Source of the DNA: Hyphomicrobiales bacterium | GTDB lineage: Bacteria; Pseudomonadota; Alphaproteobacteria; Rhodobacterales; Rhodobacteraceae | Length of the DNA stretch: 8,279 bases | NCBI GenBank assembly: GCA_003558415.1 | Contig: PWLT01000304.1 | Coordinates: 1-8,279 of the forward strand | Reading direction: 5' to 3' | Shown here: in pieces, positions 1-5,127 of the stretch | How the letters are laid out: the number at the start of each line of letters is the position of its first letter | How positions within the stretch are numbered: the first letter of the stretch is position 1 | Notes under the pieces: model-generated | Database searches by the model: none | Told to the model about the DNA's origin: nothing | The model's input: only the letters and a program-made list of their open reading frames with translations | Program-made: the position numbers and the translations under genes

Positions 1-269
1 CCGATGACCCAGTCTCCCATGTCGAGGTTGTAACCGGCGTGCAGCGCCGCGCCCAGGCCGGTCTGGTCGGGCGTGGATGTGTTCGACGTGACCCGCCCGA
101 GCCCGAAGGTAAAGCCGGCATAGGGGCCGCTCCAGTTGTAGGCAGCGGGGGCCTCCATGACCGGTTCCGGCGCAACCACTTCGGGCTCATCGAGCGGCGC
201 CAGCTTCCCGCCTGCGAACGCCGGCGCGCTCAGGGCGGTGGTCAGTGCAATGACGACAAGTTTTTTCAT
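1..269 (-). CDS. Outer-membrane beta-barrel protein, N-terminal part (gene runs off the left edge)
   Basis: Only the first 89 codons are inside the window. Translation begins MKKLVVIALTTALSAPAFA, a classic Sec signal peptide with a KK n-region, a hydrophobic core and an APAFA cleavage site after residue 19. A short Pro/Glu-rich linker (about residues 22-43) follows, then NWSGPYAG and alternating Gly/aromatic residues. An N-W-x-G-x-Y-x-G segment opening the first beta strand is typical of the alphaproteobacterial opacity/OmpA-like porin family (OMP_b-brl), so the mature protein should sit in the outer membrane. Two ATGs are adjacent (272 and 269). The GGAGAAGG ribosome site directly upstream places its GGAG 7 bases from the second and 4 from the first, so I chose 269. 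A perfect EcfG-type promoter about 190 bases upstream points at it. Specific function (pore, adhesin or structural) cannot be told from this fragment. Confidence 0.8.
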   Translation of the reverse strand, partial: MKKLVVIALTTALSAPAFAGGKLAPLDEPEVVAPEPVMEAPAAYNWSGPYAGFTFGLGRVTSNTSTPDQTGLGAALHAGYNLDMGDWVI

Positions 270-458
270 CATCCTTCTCCTTCCATTTCCAATTCGACAG
301 AACCAGGCCCCATGACCGGTTGATCTTCGGCTTGGCTCACTGGGAAAAGAATTGAGCGACAGGCGTAGTTCCAATTTACGCTCTGCCAAGGCCTTGCAAG
401 AATATATGGTTACATTTTTGCAACGGATAACTGCCTGAATAAATGCGCGGGAAATGCA

Positions 459-483
459 AACGCATAACCGCAAATTTTGTTCC
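459..483 (-). promoter_or_regulatory. EcfG-type (general stress response) promoter, leftward
   Basis: Reading the minus strand, GGAAC lies at 483-479 and CGTT at 462-459 with exactly 16 bases between. This matches the alphaproteobacterial EcfG consensus GGAAC-N16-CGTT with no mismatch. Transcription would start near 452 and run toward the outer-membrane gene, leaving a leader of about 180 nt. The site is intergenic and lies 33 bp from a second, oppositely oriented copy of the motif. The target assignment is inference; a small RNA in the leader is an alternative. Confidence 0.8.
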
Positions 484-516
484 TAAGAATTTCAACTGAT
501 CTTTTCGCTGGCTATT

Positions 517-541
517 GGAACGTCACCCATTCGGCTGCGTT
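517..541 (+). promoter_or_regulatory. EcfG-type (general stress response) promoter of the PRC-barrel gene
   Basis: GGAAC at 517-521 and CGTT at 538-541 are separated by exactly 16 bases, a full match to the EcfG promoter consensus. The expected start near 548 gives a leader of about 40 nt before the ATG at 589. That leader carries a small stem-loop (CCCTG/CAGGG, 553-566) and an AGGAG ribosome site at 576-580, 8 bases before the start codon. The position and spacing make this the likely promoter of the PRC-barrel gene. Confidence 0.85.
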
Positions 542-588
542 TTGCCTCGTAGCCCTGATCACAGGGTGAGACAAAAGGAGTAACCGTC

Positions 589-1107
589 ATGAAACACATT
601 CTTTCGACCACCGCAGTTCTCGCGCTGATCGCCGCGCCGGCATTCGCACAGCTCCAAGCCGATGCAGAAACTGGCGCCGATGTCGATGCGCAGGTGAATG
701 CCGATGTGGACGCCGATGCGGATATCGATGCTGATATCGACGCCGATGCCGATGTCGACGCTGATGTGAATGCGGGCGCGGATGCCGCGGCCGAAGCCGG
801 CGCTGAAGCACAGGGCGAAGGATCGATCGCCGCCGGCATGACCCTGACGAGCGACGCTCTGATCGGTGCCGACATCCATGACTCAAACGGCGAAGTCGTC
901 GGGACCGTCGCCGATCTGATCATCGATGCCGACGGCCACCTGGCGCAAATCATCGCCGAGGTCGGTGGCTTCCTGGGGCTTGGCGCCAGGGAAGTTGCCC
1001 TGGATCGCTCGCAGGTCGATATCGAGGCCGAGGGCGAGGCCGACATTCGCATCACCCTGGCGATGACGCTGGAGGAACTCGAGGCGATGCCGGAATACGA
1101 AGGCTGA
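589..1107 (+). CDS. Secreted PRC-barrel domain protein with acidic Asp-alternating repeat
   Basis: 172 residues. Residues 1-20 form a signal peptide ([10 protein letters not shown]..., cleavage after AAPAFA), so the protein is exported to the periplasm or envelope. Residues about 23-70 are a low-complexity run in which Asp alternates with Ala, Val or Ile ([18 protein letters not shown]), giving a strongly acidic segment with little else. Residues about 84-168 ([28 protein letters not shown]...) look like a PRC-barrel domain, a small beta barrel first known from photosynthetic reaction centre H subunits and found in many stress-related and RNA-maturation proteins. AGGAG lies 8 bases before the ATG. 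An exact EcfG promoter lies upstream, so the gene is probably induced by general stress. PRC-barrel proteins with signal peptides are common in alphaproteobacterial stress regulons but their biochemical role is unsettled. The acidic arm could bind cations or cationic surfaces; that is inference. Confidence 0.88.
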   Translation: MKHILSTTAVLALIAAPAFAQLQADAETGADVDAQVNADVDADADIDADIDADADVDADVNAGADAAAEAGAEAQGEGSIAAGMTLTSDALIGADIHDSNGEVVGTVADLIIDADGHLAQIIAEVGGFLGLGAREVALDRSQVDIEAEGEADIRITLAMTLEELEAMPEYEG

Positions 1108-1139
1108 TTTCGGTCTGATCGAACTTGCCACCACTCACA

Positions 1140-1164
1140 CAGGCCCGCGCATTGCGCGGGCCTG
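1140..1164. terminator. Hairpin between convergent genes, probable terminator
   Basis: A perfect 11-bp GC-rich stem (1140-1150 with 1154-1164) closes on an ATT loop, 33 bases after the PRC-barrel stop and 40 bases beyond the end of the convergent histidine kinase gene. A long uridine tract is lacking on either side (only ATGTATT follows rightward), so termination efficiency is uncertain. It may serve both directions. Confidence 0.6.
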
Positions 1165-1203
1165 ATGTATTGAGTCCGGCCAACATGAGCGGGGACGAGT
1201 CGT

Positions 1204-2970
1204 TCAGTCTTCCGCATCCGCAGATCTGGTGCCGCCTGTCCGGGAACCGGCGACGGGAAATCGCGTGGCCAGCCGGTAGCCGGTTCCCGTTGCGGTCTTG
1301 AACTGGCCTTGCTCCGTATGACCGCCGAGTTGGGTCGAAAATGCCTGAATCAGTTTCGTCCCCAGTTGCGTACCCGCAGGCGCACCCATCTCCGAGAACG
1401 GTGCACCATCCGAGTTGATGACCTCGAACAACACTTCTTCGTCTCCGGCCCGGGACAATCGGATATCGATCTGTCCGCCCCCCTTTTCGGCGCAACCGGA
1501 GTATTTCAAGGCATTGGTGACGGCCTCGGTCGCCAGCAGGGACAGGGGCACGACCTGATCGGGCTTCAGGCTGACATGTTCCAGCTGCGTGCGGATCTGC
1601 GTGTCGCGCCCCGGCACGGCGCTGATCGAGGCGAGTTGGCTCACGATGTCGTCGAGAAGGCGGTCCACCTGCACATCGGCAAGCCTGTCGGATTGGTAGA
1701 GGCGCTGATGGATCGTGGCCAGCGCCATGACCCGGTCCTGCAGGCTCTTGAGCACATCGCGTGCCTCGGGCTCATTCACCTGCCGACTCTGGATGCTGAT
1801 GATGGAGGCGATAAGCTGAAGGTTATTCTTGACCCGGTGATGAACTTCCTTGAGCAAAACGGTCTTTTCTTCCAGCGACGCGGCGAGTTCCGCCTCGTCC
1901 CGCGCCAGGATGCGCGCGAGCTTGGAAAACGTCACGCTCAACTCACGAAGCTCGGCAGGTGCCTTCTCGATGACTTCCGGCGCGCCGCCGCGTTGGCCGA
2001 CCGCGAAGCGGCGCATCTGGCGGCCCAGCGTCCGGATGTGACGGATAACCAGCCGATGAACGGCGAAGTAGGCCACACCAAGGCTTGCCAGCCACATCAG
2101 GAAGGGAAACGCCAGGTTGAGCGGATTGGCCATCGCGCCCGTCGTCGGCAAATCCTCCTCTGCCCAGACGCCGAGCACGTACAGCCTGTCGGAGATGAGC
2201 GGAACAATCGTGAATGTGGCCGGCCCGGTCTTTTCCGTCCGGCTTTGCAGGAGCGTCTTTTCGTCATTCGCCAGGGAGGCCAGTGATCTCCCTTGCGGCA
2301 TGCTGGCCTCGACATCGAGATCGCTTGGCGTCGTGCTGATCACATCGCCTTCGCGGCTGAACAGAATGGTGCTGGTGGGCACCCGCTCCTGCCCGAACTC
2401 CCGCACAAGGTTGAGCGCGTAGAGCGGCAGCGCCACGATCAGAACGCCTTCGAATTCGTCATCGTTCCTGACCGGTTGAGCGATGACGAGCGAGGGCTGG
2501 CCGGTCACGTCACCATCGGGATTCATCAGGATGGTCGGCTCCGGCTCGTCGATGAAGCTCCAGAAGGCGGGGGTGCCGGAGAGGTCCTTCTCTTCGCCGT
2601 CCGAACTGCAGCGCATCGTGCCGTCCGGCTCGACAAACCCGGCGAACTGGAACAGCCCCGCCCGCCGAACGAATTCCTCGAAAGCGCTGACGCACCGTTC
2701 CCGGTCGTCCAGGCGGTCCAGTGCGACCGGCCCCAGGGCTGAGGCGGAGCCCAGCGCACTCTGGATCAGGGTGCGCTCGCCAGCGACCGATTCCGAAGTC
2801 AGGCCGAGCAATGCCGTCTCGGCGCTGCGTTGGGCCTCGCTCACGACGCGGTTGTTCTGAGTGACCGCGATCAGGCCGATCGGCAGGAGCGCGATGGTGA
2901 GCAGAATGACCAGCCGAAACCCGAGACCTTCAAACAGTCGCCGCCCCAGTGGCAGTAGGCGCCTCGGCAT
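1204..2970 (-). CDS. Membrane sensor histidine kinase (HisKA_2 family), probable PhyR kinase
   Basis: 588 residues. A first membrane helix (about 18-37) is followed by a roughly 245-residue extracytoplasmic region resembling a CACHE-like sensor, then a second helix (about 284-304). After it come a HAMP-like linker (about 305-360), a HisKA_2 dimerisation and phosphoacceptor motif EVHHRVKNNLQLI (375-387, His377 the likely phosphorylated residue), and an ATPase domain with N box TEAVTNALKY (481-490) and a glycine motif GTQLGTKLI (533-541). HisKA_2/HWE kinases are the usual partners of PhyR in the general stress response and are often encoded beside it. This one lies 7 bases after ecfG on the same strand, with GAGGA just before its ATG, so it is probably co-transcribed from the nepR promoter. 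The reaction is autophosphorylation followed by transfer to PhyR; the periplasmic signal is unknown. There is no receiver domain, so it may phosphorylate PhyR directly. Confidence 0.93.
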   Translation of the reverse strand: MPRRLLPLGRRLFEGLGFRLVILLTIALLPIGLIAVTQNNRVVSEAQRSAETALLGLTSESVAGERTLIQSALGSASALGPVALDRLDDRERCVSAFEEFVRRAGLFQFAGFVEPDGTMRCSSDGEEKDLSGTPAFWSFIDEPEPTILMNPDGDVTGQPSLVIAQPVRNDDEFEGVLIVALPLYALNLVREFGQERVPTSTILFSREGDVISTTPSDLDVEASMPQGRSLASLANDEKTLLQSRTEKTGPATFTIVPLISDRLYVLGVWAEEDLPTTGAMANPLNLAFPFLMWLASLGVAYFAVHRLVIRHIRTLGRQMRRFAVGQRGGAPEVIEKAPAELRELSVTFSKLARILARDEAELAASLEEKTVLLKEVHHRVKNNLQLIASIISIQSRQVNEPEARDVLKSLQDRVMALATIHQRLYQSDRLADVQVDRLLDDIVSQLASISAVPGRDTQIRTQLEHVSLKPDQVVPLSLLATEAVTNALKYSGCAEKGGGQIDIRLSRAGDEEVLFEVINSDGAPFSEMGAPAGTQLGTKLIQAFSTQLGGHTEQGQFKTATGTGYRLATRFPVAGSRTGGTRSADAED

Positions 2971-2977
2971 CCTGTCC

Positions 2978-3550
2978 TCATCCCTTCGATGCCGGTTGTG
3001 CGGTCATCACTGCCATTGTTGCCCGGTCAGTCATCTCGAGCCCCTCATCGGAACTCAGATTCAACAATTCCGCAAGCCGCTGGCGGCCGCGGTTGGCCCG
3101 GCTCTTGATCGTCCCGACGGCGCAGCCGCAGGTTTGCGCAGCCTCCTCATAGGAAAACCCGGACGCGCCGACCAGCATGAGGGCTTCGCGCTGTTCATCG
3201 GGGAGCAGAGCGAAAGCGGAGGCGAAATCATTGAGCGCCAGGCGCCCGTCATGGTCGGGCTTTTGCGACAGACCCGCTGCATGAAAGCCGTCGGAGTCGC
3301 TGACTTCGCGATTGAGTTTGCGGCGCGAGGAATAATAGGTGTTGCGCAGAATGGTGAACAGCCACGAACGCAGATTGGTGCCTTCCTGGAACTTGTTCAT
3401 GTTGGTCCATGCCTTGAGGATGGTCTCCTGCACGAGGTCGTCTGCCGTCGCCGGGTTGCGCGATAGGCTCAGTGCGAACGCTCGAAGGGCGGGCACATGG
3501 TCGACCAGTTCATCCTTGGCGGACCGGCTGGATGGCGCGCTGTCAGTCAT
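2978..3550 (-). CDS. ecfG: EcfG-family RNA polymerase sigma factor (general stress response)
   Basis: 190 residues, the usual size for this ECF group. Sigma region 2 spans about 15-80, with DDLVQETILKAW (region 2.1-2.2) and LRSWLFTILRNTYYSSRRK (2.3-2.4). A variable linker follows, then region 4 at about 107-162 (LLPDEQREALMLVGASGFSY, then a helix-turn-helix containing CAVGTIKSRANRGRQRL). The GCAVGTIKSR segment is highly typical of EcfG. The sigma recognises GGAAC-N16-CGTT promoters, of which four exact copies lie in this window. The start ATG overlaps the nepR stop by four bases (ATGA, 3547-3550), pointing to translational coupling, which would help match the sigma to its anti-sigma. NepR holds the sigma inactive without stress. 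A C-terminal extension of about 28 residues after region 4 (SSDEGLEMTDRATMAVMTAQPASKG) has no obvious motif. Confidence 0.95.
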   Translation of the reverse strand: MTDSAPSSRSAKDELVDHVPALRAFALSLSRNPATADDLVQETILKAWTNMNKFQEGTNLRSWLFTILRNTYYSSRRKLNREVSDSDGFHAAGLSQKPDHDGRLALNDFASAFALLPDEQREALMLVGASGFSYEEAAQTCGCAVGTIKSRANRGRQRLAELLNLSSDEGLEMTDRATMAVMTAQPASKG

Positions 3551-3750
3551 TTGACGCGATCCTCGTCCTGATCCTGCTCCTGCTCCTTGAGGCGCCTCAA
3601 GAGCTCCTGAAGATGATCGGGAAGTTCTTCGTCCAGTGTCTGCTGATACAGTTGTCGCAAATTCTCGTTGATCTGCCGCTCCAGTTCCGGCGGTACCGAT
3701 TCCTGATCGTCTGGCAGATTGTCACTCTTGCGGTTGCCTTTGGCCATCAT
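3547..3750 (-). CDS. nepR: NepR anti-sigma factor
   Basis: 67 residues from the ATG at 3750 (66 if the adjacent ATG at 3747 is used), matching the family length of about 60-70. The upstream ribosome site is weak (ACGAG), so either start is possible. A longer in-frame reading to 3891 is unlikely because it would cross the promoters. The conserved core is PELERQINENLRQLYQQTLDEELPDHLQELLRRL (about 21-54, quoted in part: NLRQLYQQTLDEELPDHL), which forms the two helices that bind EcfG or phosphorylated PhyR. The tail (EQEQDQDEDRVK) is unusually rich in charged residues. NepR binds EcfG in unstressed cells; PhyR~P mimics the sigma and pulls NepR away. It is the first gene of the leftward nepR-ecfG-kinase unit and has its own EcfG promoter, so it is under feedback control. 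Confidence 0.93.
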   Translation of the reverse strand: MMAKGNRKSDNLPDDQESVPPELERQINENLRQLYQQTLDEELPDHLQELLRRLKEQEQDQDEDRVK

Positions 3751-3797
3751 GATGCTCGTTGTTCTGACGTCAGGTTGCAAATTTTCACGCGCGTTAC

Positions 3798-3822
3798 GGA
3801 ACCGAACGCGCCGCAGCGCGTT
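3798..3822 (+). promoter_or_regulatory. EcfG-type promoter of phyR
   Basis: GGAAC at 3798-3802 and CGTT at 3819-3822 with exactly 16 bases between, a full consensus match. Expected transcription start near 3829, giving a leader of about 28 nt to the phyR ATG at 3857. It implies positive autoregulation of phyR. The site shares nearly all its bases with the opposite-strand promoter of nepR. Confidence 0.88.
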
Positions 3823-3829
3823 GGGTTCC
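3805..3829 (-). promoter_or_regulatory. EcfG-type promoter of nepR-ecfG-histidine kinase
   Basis: On the minus strand GGAAC lies at 3829-3825 and CGTT at 3808-3805, with exactly 16 bases between. Transcription should start near 3798, with a leader of about 48 nt to nepR. The promoter overlaps the phyR promoter by 18 bp (3805-3822). Together they form a 32-bp near-palindrome (3798-3829) in which 14 of 16 base pairs are symmetrical. Confidence 0.88.
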
Positions 3830-3856
3830 GGGCAATGAAGAAAAAAGTGAGTCGTG

Positions 3857-4714
3857 ATGAAACATGCCAGCAAGAACACCGGAACCGCCACGAAGGATGC
3901 TGCGGGCGCACGGGAATCGGGCGACCTCGCATCGCTGATATCGCAGGAGCTTCCGTATCTTCGCAGATACGCACGGGCGCTTACCGGAAGTCAGGGCTCC
4001 GGTGACAGCTACGCCTCCGCCAGCCTCGAGGCCATCCTCGCCGACCCGAAGAGTTTCGACTACGGGCTGAAGCCGCGCGTGGCGCTGTTTCAGGTCTTTC
4101 ACAATGTCTGGACGACCACCGGAGCCCCGCTCGAAGATCCCGACCCGGGCTCGCTTGAAGGACGGGCGCATCGTCACCTGGCCGGGCTGACGACAAACAC
4201 CCGCGAGGCGCTCCTGCTGCGCATGATCGAGGAATTTCCATACGCAGACATCGCCCGGATCATGCAGATCTCCCAACGCGAGGCCGAGGAGCTTGTCAGC
4301 ATCGCATTGCGCGAGATGCAGAGTTCTGTGCAGGGCAAGGTCATGGTGATCGAGGACGAAGCCGTGATCGCGATGGATATCGAGACCATCGTTTCCAACA
4401 TGGGACACGCGGTCACCGGTATCGCGCGCACCCATGCGCAGGCCGTCGAGCTCGCGCGGGCGCAGCGTCCCGATCTGATCCTGGCTGACATCCAGCTGGC
4501 CGATGACTCCTCGGGCATCGATGCGGTCAACGAGATCCTCACGTTCACGGAAGAGGCGCCGGTCATCTTCATCACGGCCTTTCCCGAGCGCCTTCTCACC
4601 GGGGCGCGTCCCGAACCTGCGTTCCTGATCTCGAAGCCCTATTCCGAGGAAAAGCTGCGCTCCTGCGTGAGCCAGGCGATGTTCTTCGCCTCCACCGAGA
4701 CGCTCGATAACTGA
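3857..4714 (+). CDS. phyR: PhyR, stress response regulator with sigma-factor-like domain (anti-anti-sigma)
   Basis: 285 residues from ATG 3857. A GTG immediately before it (3854) is also in frame, but the GTGAG element at 3847-3851 is better spaced (5 bases) from the ATG. Residues about 25-155 are an EcfG-like decoy: a region-2-like part (LISQELPYLRRYARALTGS...) and a region-4-like part (LAGLTTNTREALLLRMIEEFPYADIARIMQIS). They bind NepR and not promoters. Residues about 160-280 are a receiver domain: acidic pocket E166/D167, phosphoacceptor D211 (LILADIQL), T240 in FITAFPE, and K260 in ISKPY, numbered from the ATG. The FxTAFPE-type segment belongs to the atypical receiver group of PhyR. Phosphorylation opens the protein so that the decoy captures NepR and releases EcfG. 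It is divergent from nepR-ecfG-kinase and has its own EcfG promoter. Confidence 0.97.
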   Translation: MKHASKNTGTATKDAAGARESGDLASLISQELPYLRRYARALTGSQGSGDSYASASLEAILADPKSFDYGLKPRVALFQVFHNVWTTTGAPLEDPDPGSLEGRAHRHLAGLTTNTREALLLRMIEEFPYADIARIMQISQREAEELVSIALREMQSSVQGKVMVIEDEAVIAMDIETIVSNMGHAVTGIARTHAQAVELARAQRPDLILADIQLADDSSGIDAVNEILTFTEEAPVIFITAFPERLLTGARPEPAFLISKPYSEEKLRSCVSQAMFFASTETLDN

Positions 4715-4744
4715 ACCTCTCCTGCGGTTAGGCGCACAAGGCCC

Positions 4745-4769
4745 GCGGCCGCCCCTCAGGGGCGGTCGC
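4745..4769 (+). terminator. Possible phyR terminator hairpin
   Basis: An 11-bp stem, with one G-T pair, joins 4745-4755 to 4759-4769 around a TCA loop, 30 bases after the phyR stop. No uridine tract follows, so it may be a weak or Rho-assisted terminator or a 3'-end protecting hairpin. Confidence 0.4.
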
Positions 4770-4787
4770 TTGCATCGGGTCGTCACG

Positions 4788-4819
4788 AAAAAAACCCACC
4801 CGAAAGGGGCGGGGAGGGT
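4788..4819 (-). terminator. Leftward intrinsic terminator with a 7-U tract
   Basis: On the minus strand a GC-rich stem is followed at once by seven T (4794-4788). The stem pairs ACCC (4819-4816) with GGGT (4797-4794), and inside it CCCG (4813-4810) with CGGG (4802-4799), around a pyrimidine-rich loop. This is the best intrinsic terminator in the window, and it faces left where no leftward protein gene lies upstream within 3.4 kb. That is the main reason to suspect a minus-strand RNA between it and the kinase gene. Confidence 0.7.
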
Positions 4820-4995
4820 CGGGATCACGGCTCAGGGCTTGAGCCGGGGGAAGAGGGCAGGCCGCGCGCATACCTGCTCAGCGGTGAGGAGTTGAGCCTC
4901 GACATCGCTCTCGACCTGCCCATTGCAATACGGGCTGGCGTCCTACGGGACAGGGAGATGGATCACCGAACCCGAACTCTCAGCGCGGCACGCCA
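4788..4995 (-). ncRNA. Candidate structured small RNA, unidentified (6S-like layout)
   Basis: The 5' end is an estimate: TTGACA on the minus strand at 5026-5021 with a poor -10 region would start transcription near 4995. The 3' end is the T7 terminator. The RNA would be about 200 nt. A long-range stem joins 4973-4961 to 4826-4816 (11 pairs, two single-base bulges). A second stem joins 4921-4915 to 4861-4855 (7 pairs). Local hairpins lie at 4935-4918 (overlapping that second stem), 4897-4876 (5-bp stem, 12-nt loop holding CUCCUC) and 4845-4827 (CGGCUCA/UGAGCCG). A closing stem, a large internal bubble with a small hairpin in its 3' strand, and a terminal arm recall 6S RNA. However, I recognise no family sequence, and 6S usually lies near zapA/ygfA, not here. 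The C-rich loop would also suit an antisense sRNA pairing with ribosome sites. No EcfG promoter precedes it, so a GsrN-type stress sRNA is not supported. Confidence 0.42.
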
Positions 4996-5020
4996 CCGCG
5001 CCATGCATGGGCGCCCGCAT

Positions 5021-5026
5021 TGTCAA
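5021..5026 (-). promoter_or_regulatory. Consensus -35 element TTGACA, leftward
   Basis: An exact TTGACA on the minus strand, the strongest part of housekeeping promoters in Rhodobacteraceae-type genomes, where the -10 is often poorly conserved. The region 16-18 bases downstream (around 5004-4998) has only a weak match to TATAAT, so the promoter is tentative. A near-palindrome centred on CCATGCATGG (5009-5000) lies in the spacer and -10 region and could be an operator or chance. Confidence 0.35.
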
Positions 5027-5127
5027 GATCCGGACATGATTTGGCCAGATTCTGATTCAAGCTTGGTCGCAATCAAGTCGCGTTTCGTTCTGCTCCACTG
5101 TTACTGACAGCGGCTACTTGGGGATTG

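Larger units (their letters stand above)
273..588. other. Intergenic region with divergent stress promoters
   Basis: About 310 bases without a convincing gene separate the leftward outer-membrane gene from the rightward PRC-barrel gene. It holds two exact EcfG-type promoters, described separately. It also has a relatively AT-rich stretch around 400-425 and a short palindrome, CAAGGCCTTG, at 387-396. The leader from the leftward promoter to the porin start would be about 180 nt, long enough to hold regulatory structure or a small RNA, but I see no clear terminator or small ORF with a good ribosome site inside it. Confidence 0.6.
4715..5127. other. 410-bp region without a protein gene
   Basis: The gap between phyR and the Ser/Thr kinase gene holds a GC-rich hairpin after phyR and a leftward intrinsic terminator. 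It also holds a candidate minus-strand small RNA with a TTGACA element; these three are listed separately. No exact GGAAC-N16-CGTT motif occurs on either strand here. I see no clear promoter for the rightward kinase gene, although the AT-richer stretch 5036-5095 is the likely place. Confidence 0.6.

Noticed and set aside
39..323. Rightward 94-codon reading frame at the left edge
   Set aside because: It is antisense to the outer-membrane gene, which has a signal peptide, ribosome site and beta-barrel motif on the other strand.
348..372. Second leftward GGAAC (372-368) before the outer-membrane gene
   Set aside because: The bases at the right spacing read TTCT in place of CGTT, so it lacks the -10 half of an EcfG promoter.
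1243..1267. GGAAC-N16-CGTG resembling an EcfG promoter
   Set aside because: One mismatch in the -10, located inside the 3' end of the kinase gene and pointing antisense; probably chance.
1309..2286. Long rightward reading frame of 325 codons opposite the histidine kinase gene
   Set aside because: It is antisense to a clear kinase with all motifs, has no recognisable domain and no ribosome site, and arises from the codon bias of high-GC DNA.
3794..4828. Leftward 344-codon reading frame opposite phyR
   Set aside because: It covers phyR antisense, crosses the phyR/nepR promoters and contains the minus-strand terminator in its first codons; no domain is visible.
4788..4995. Assigning the candidate RNA firmly as 6S RNA or as the stress sRNA GsrN
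   Set aside because: The shape is 6S-like but I cannot match conserved sequence and the neighbours are not those usual for ssrS. GsrN should have an EcfG promoter, and none is present in this gap.
4892..5107. Rightward 71-codon reading frame in the gap before the kinase gene
   Set aside because: It starts with TTG, has no domain or convincing composition, and overlaps the candidate minus-strand RNA. A real small gene cannot be fully excluded.
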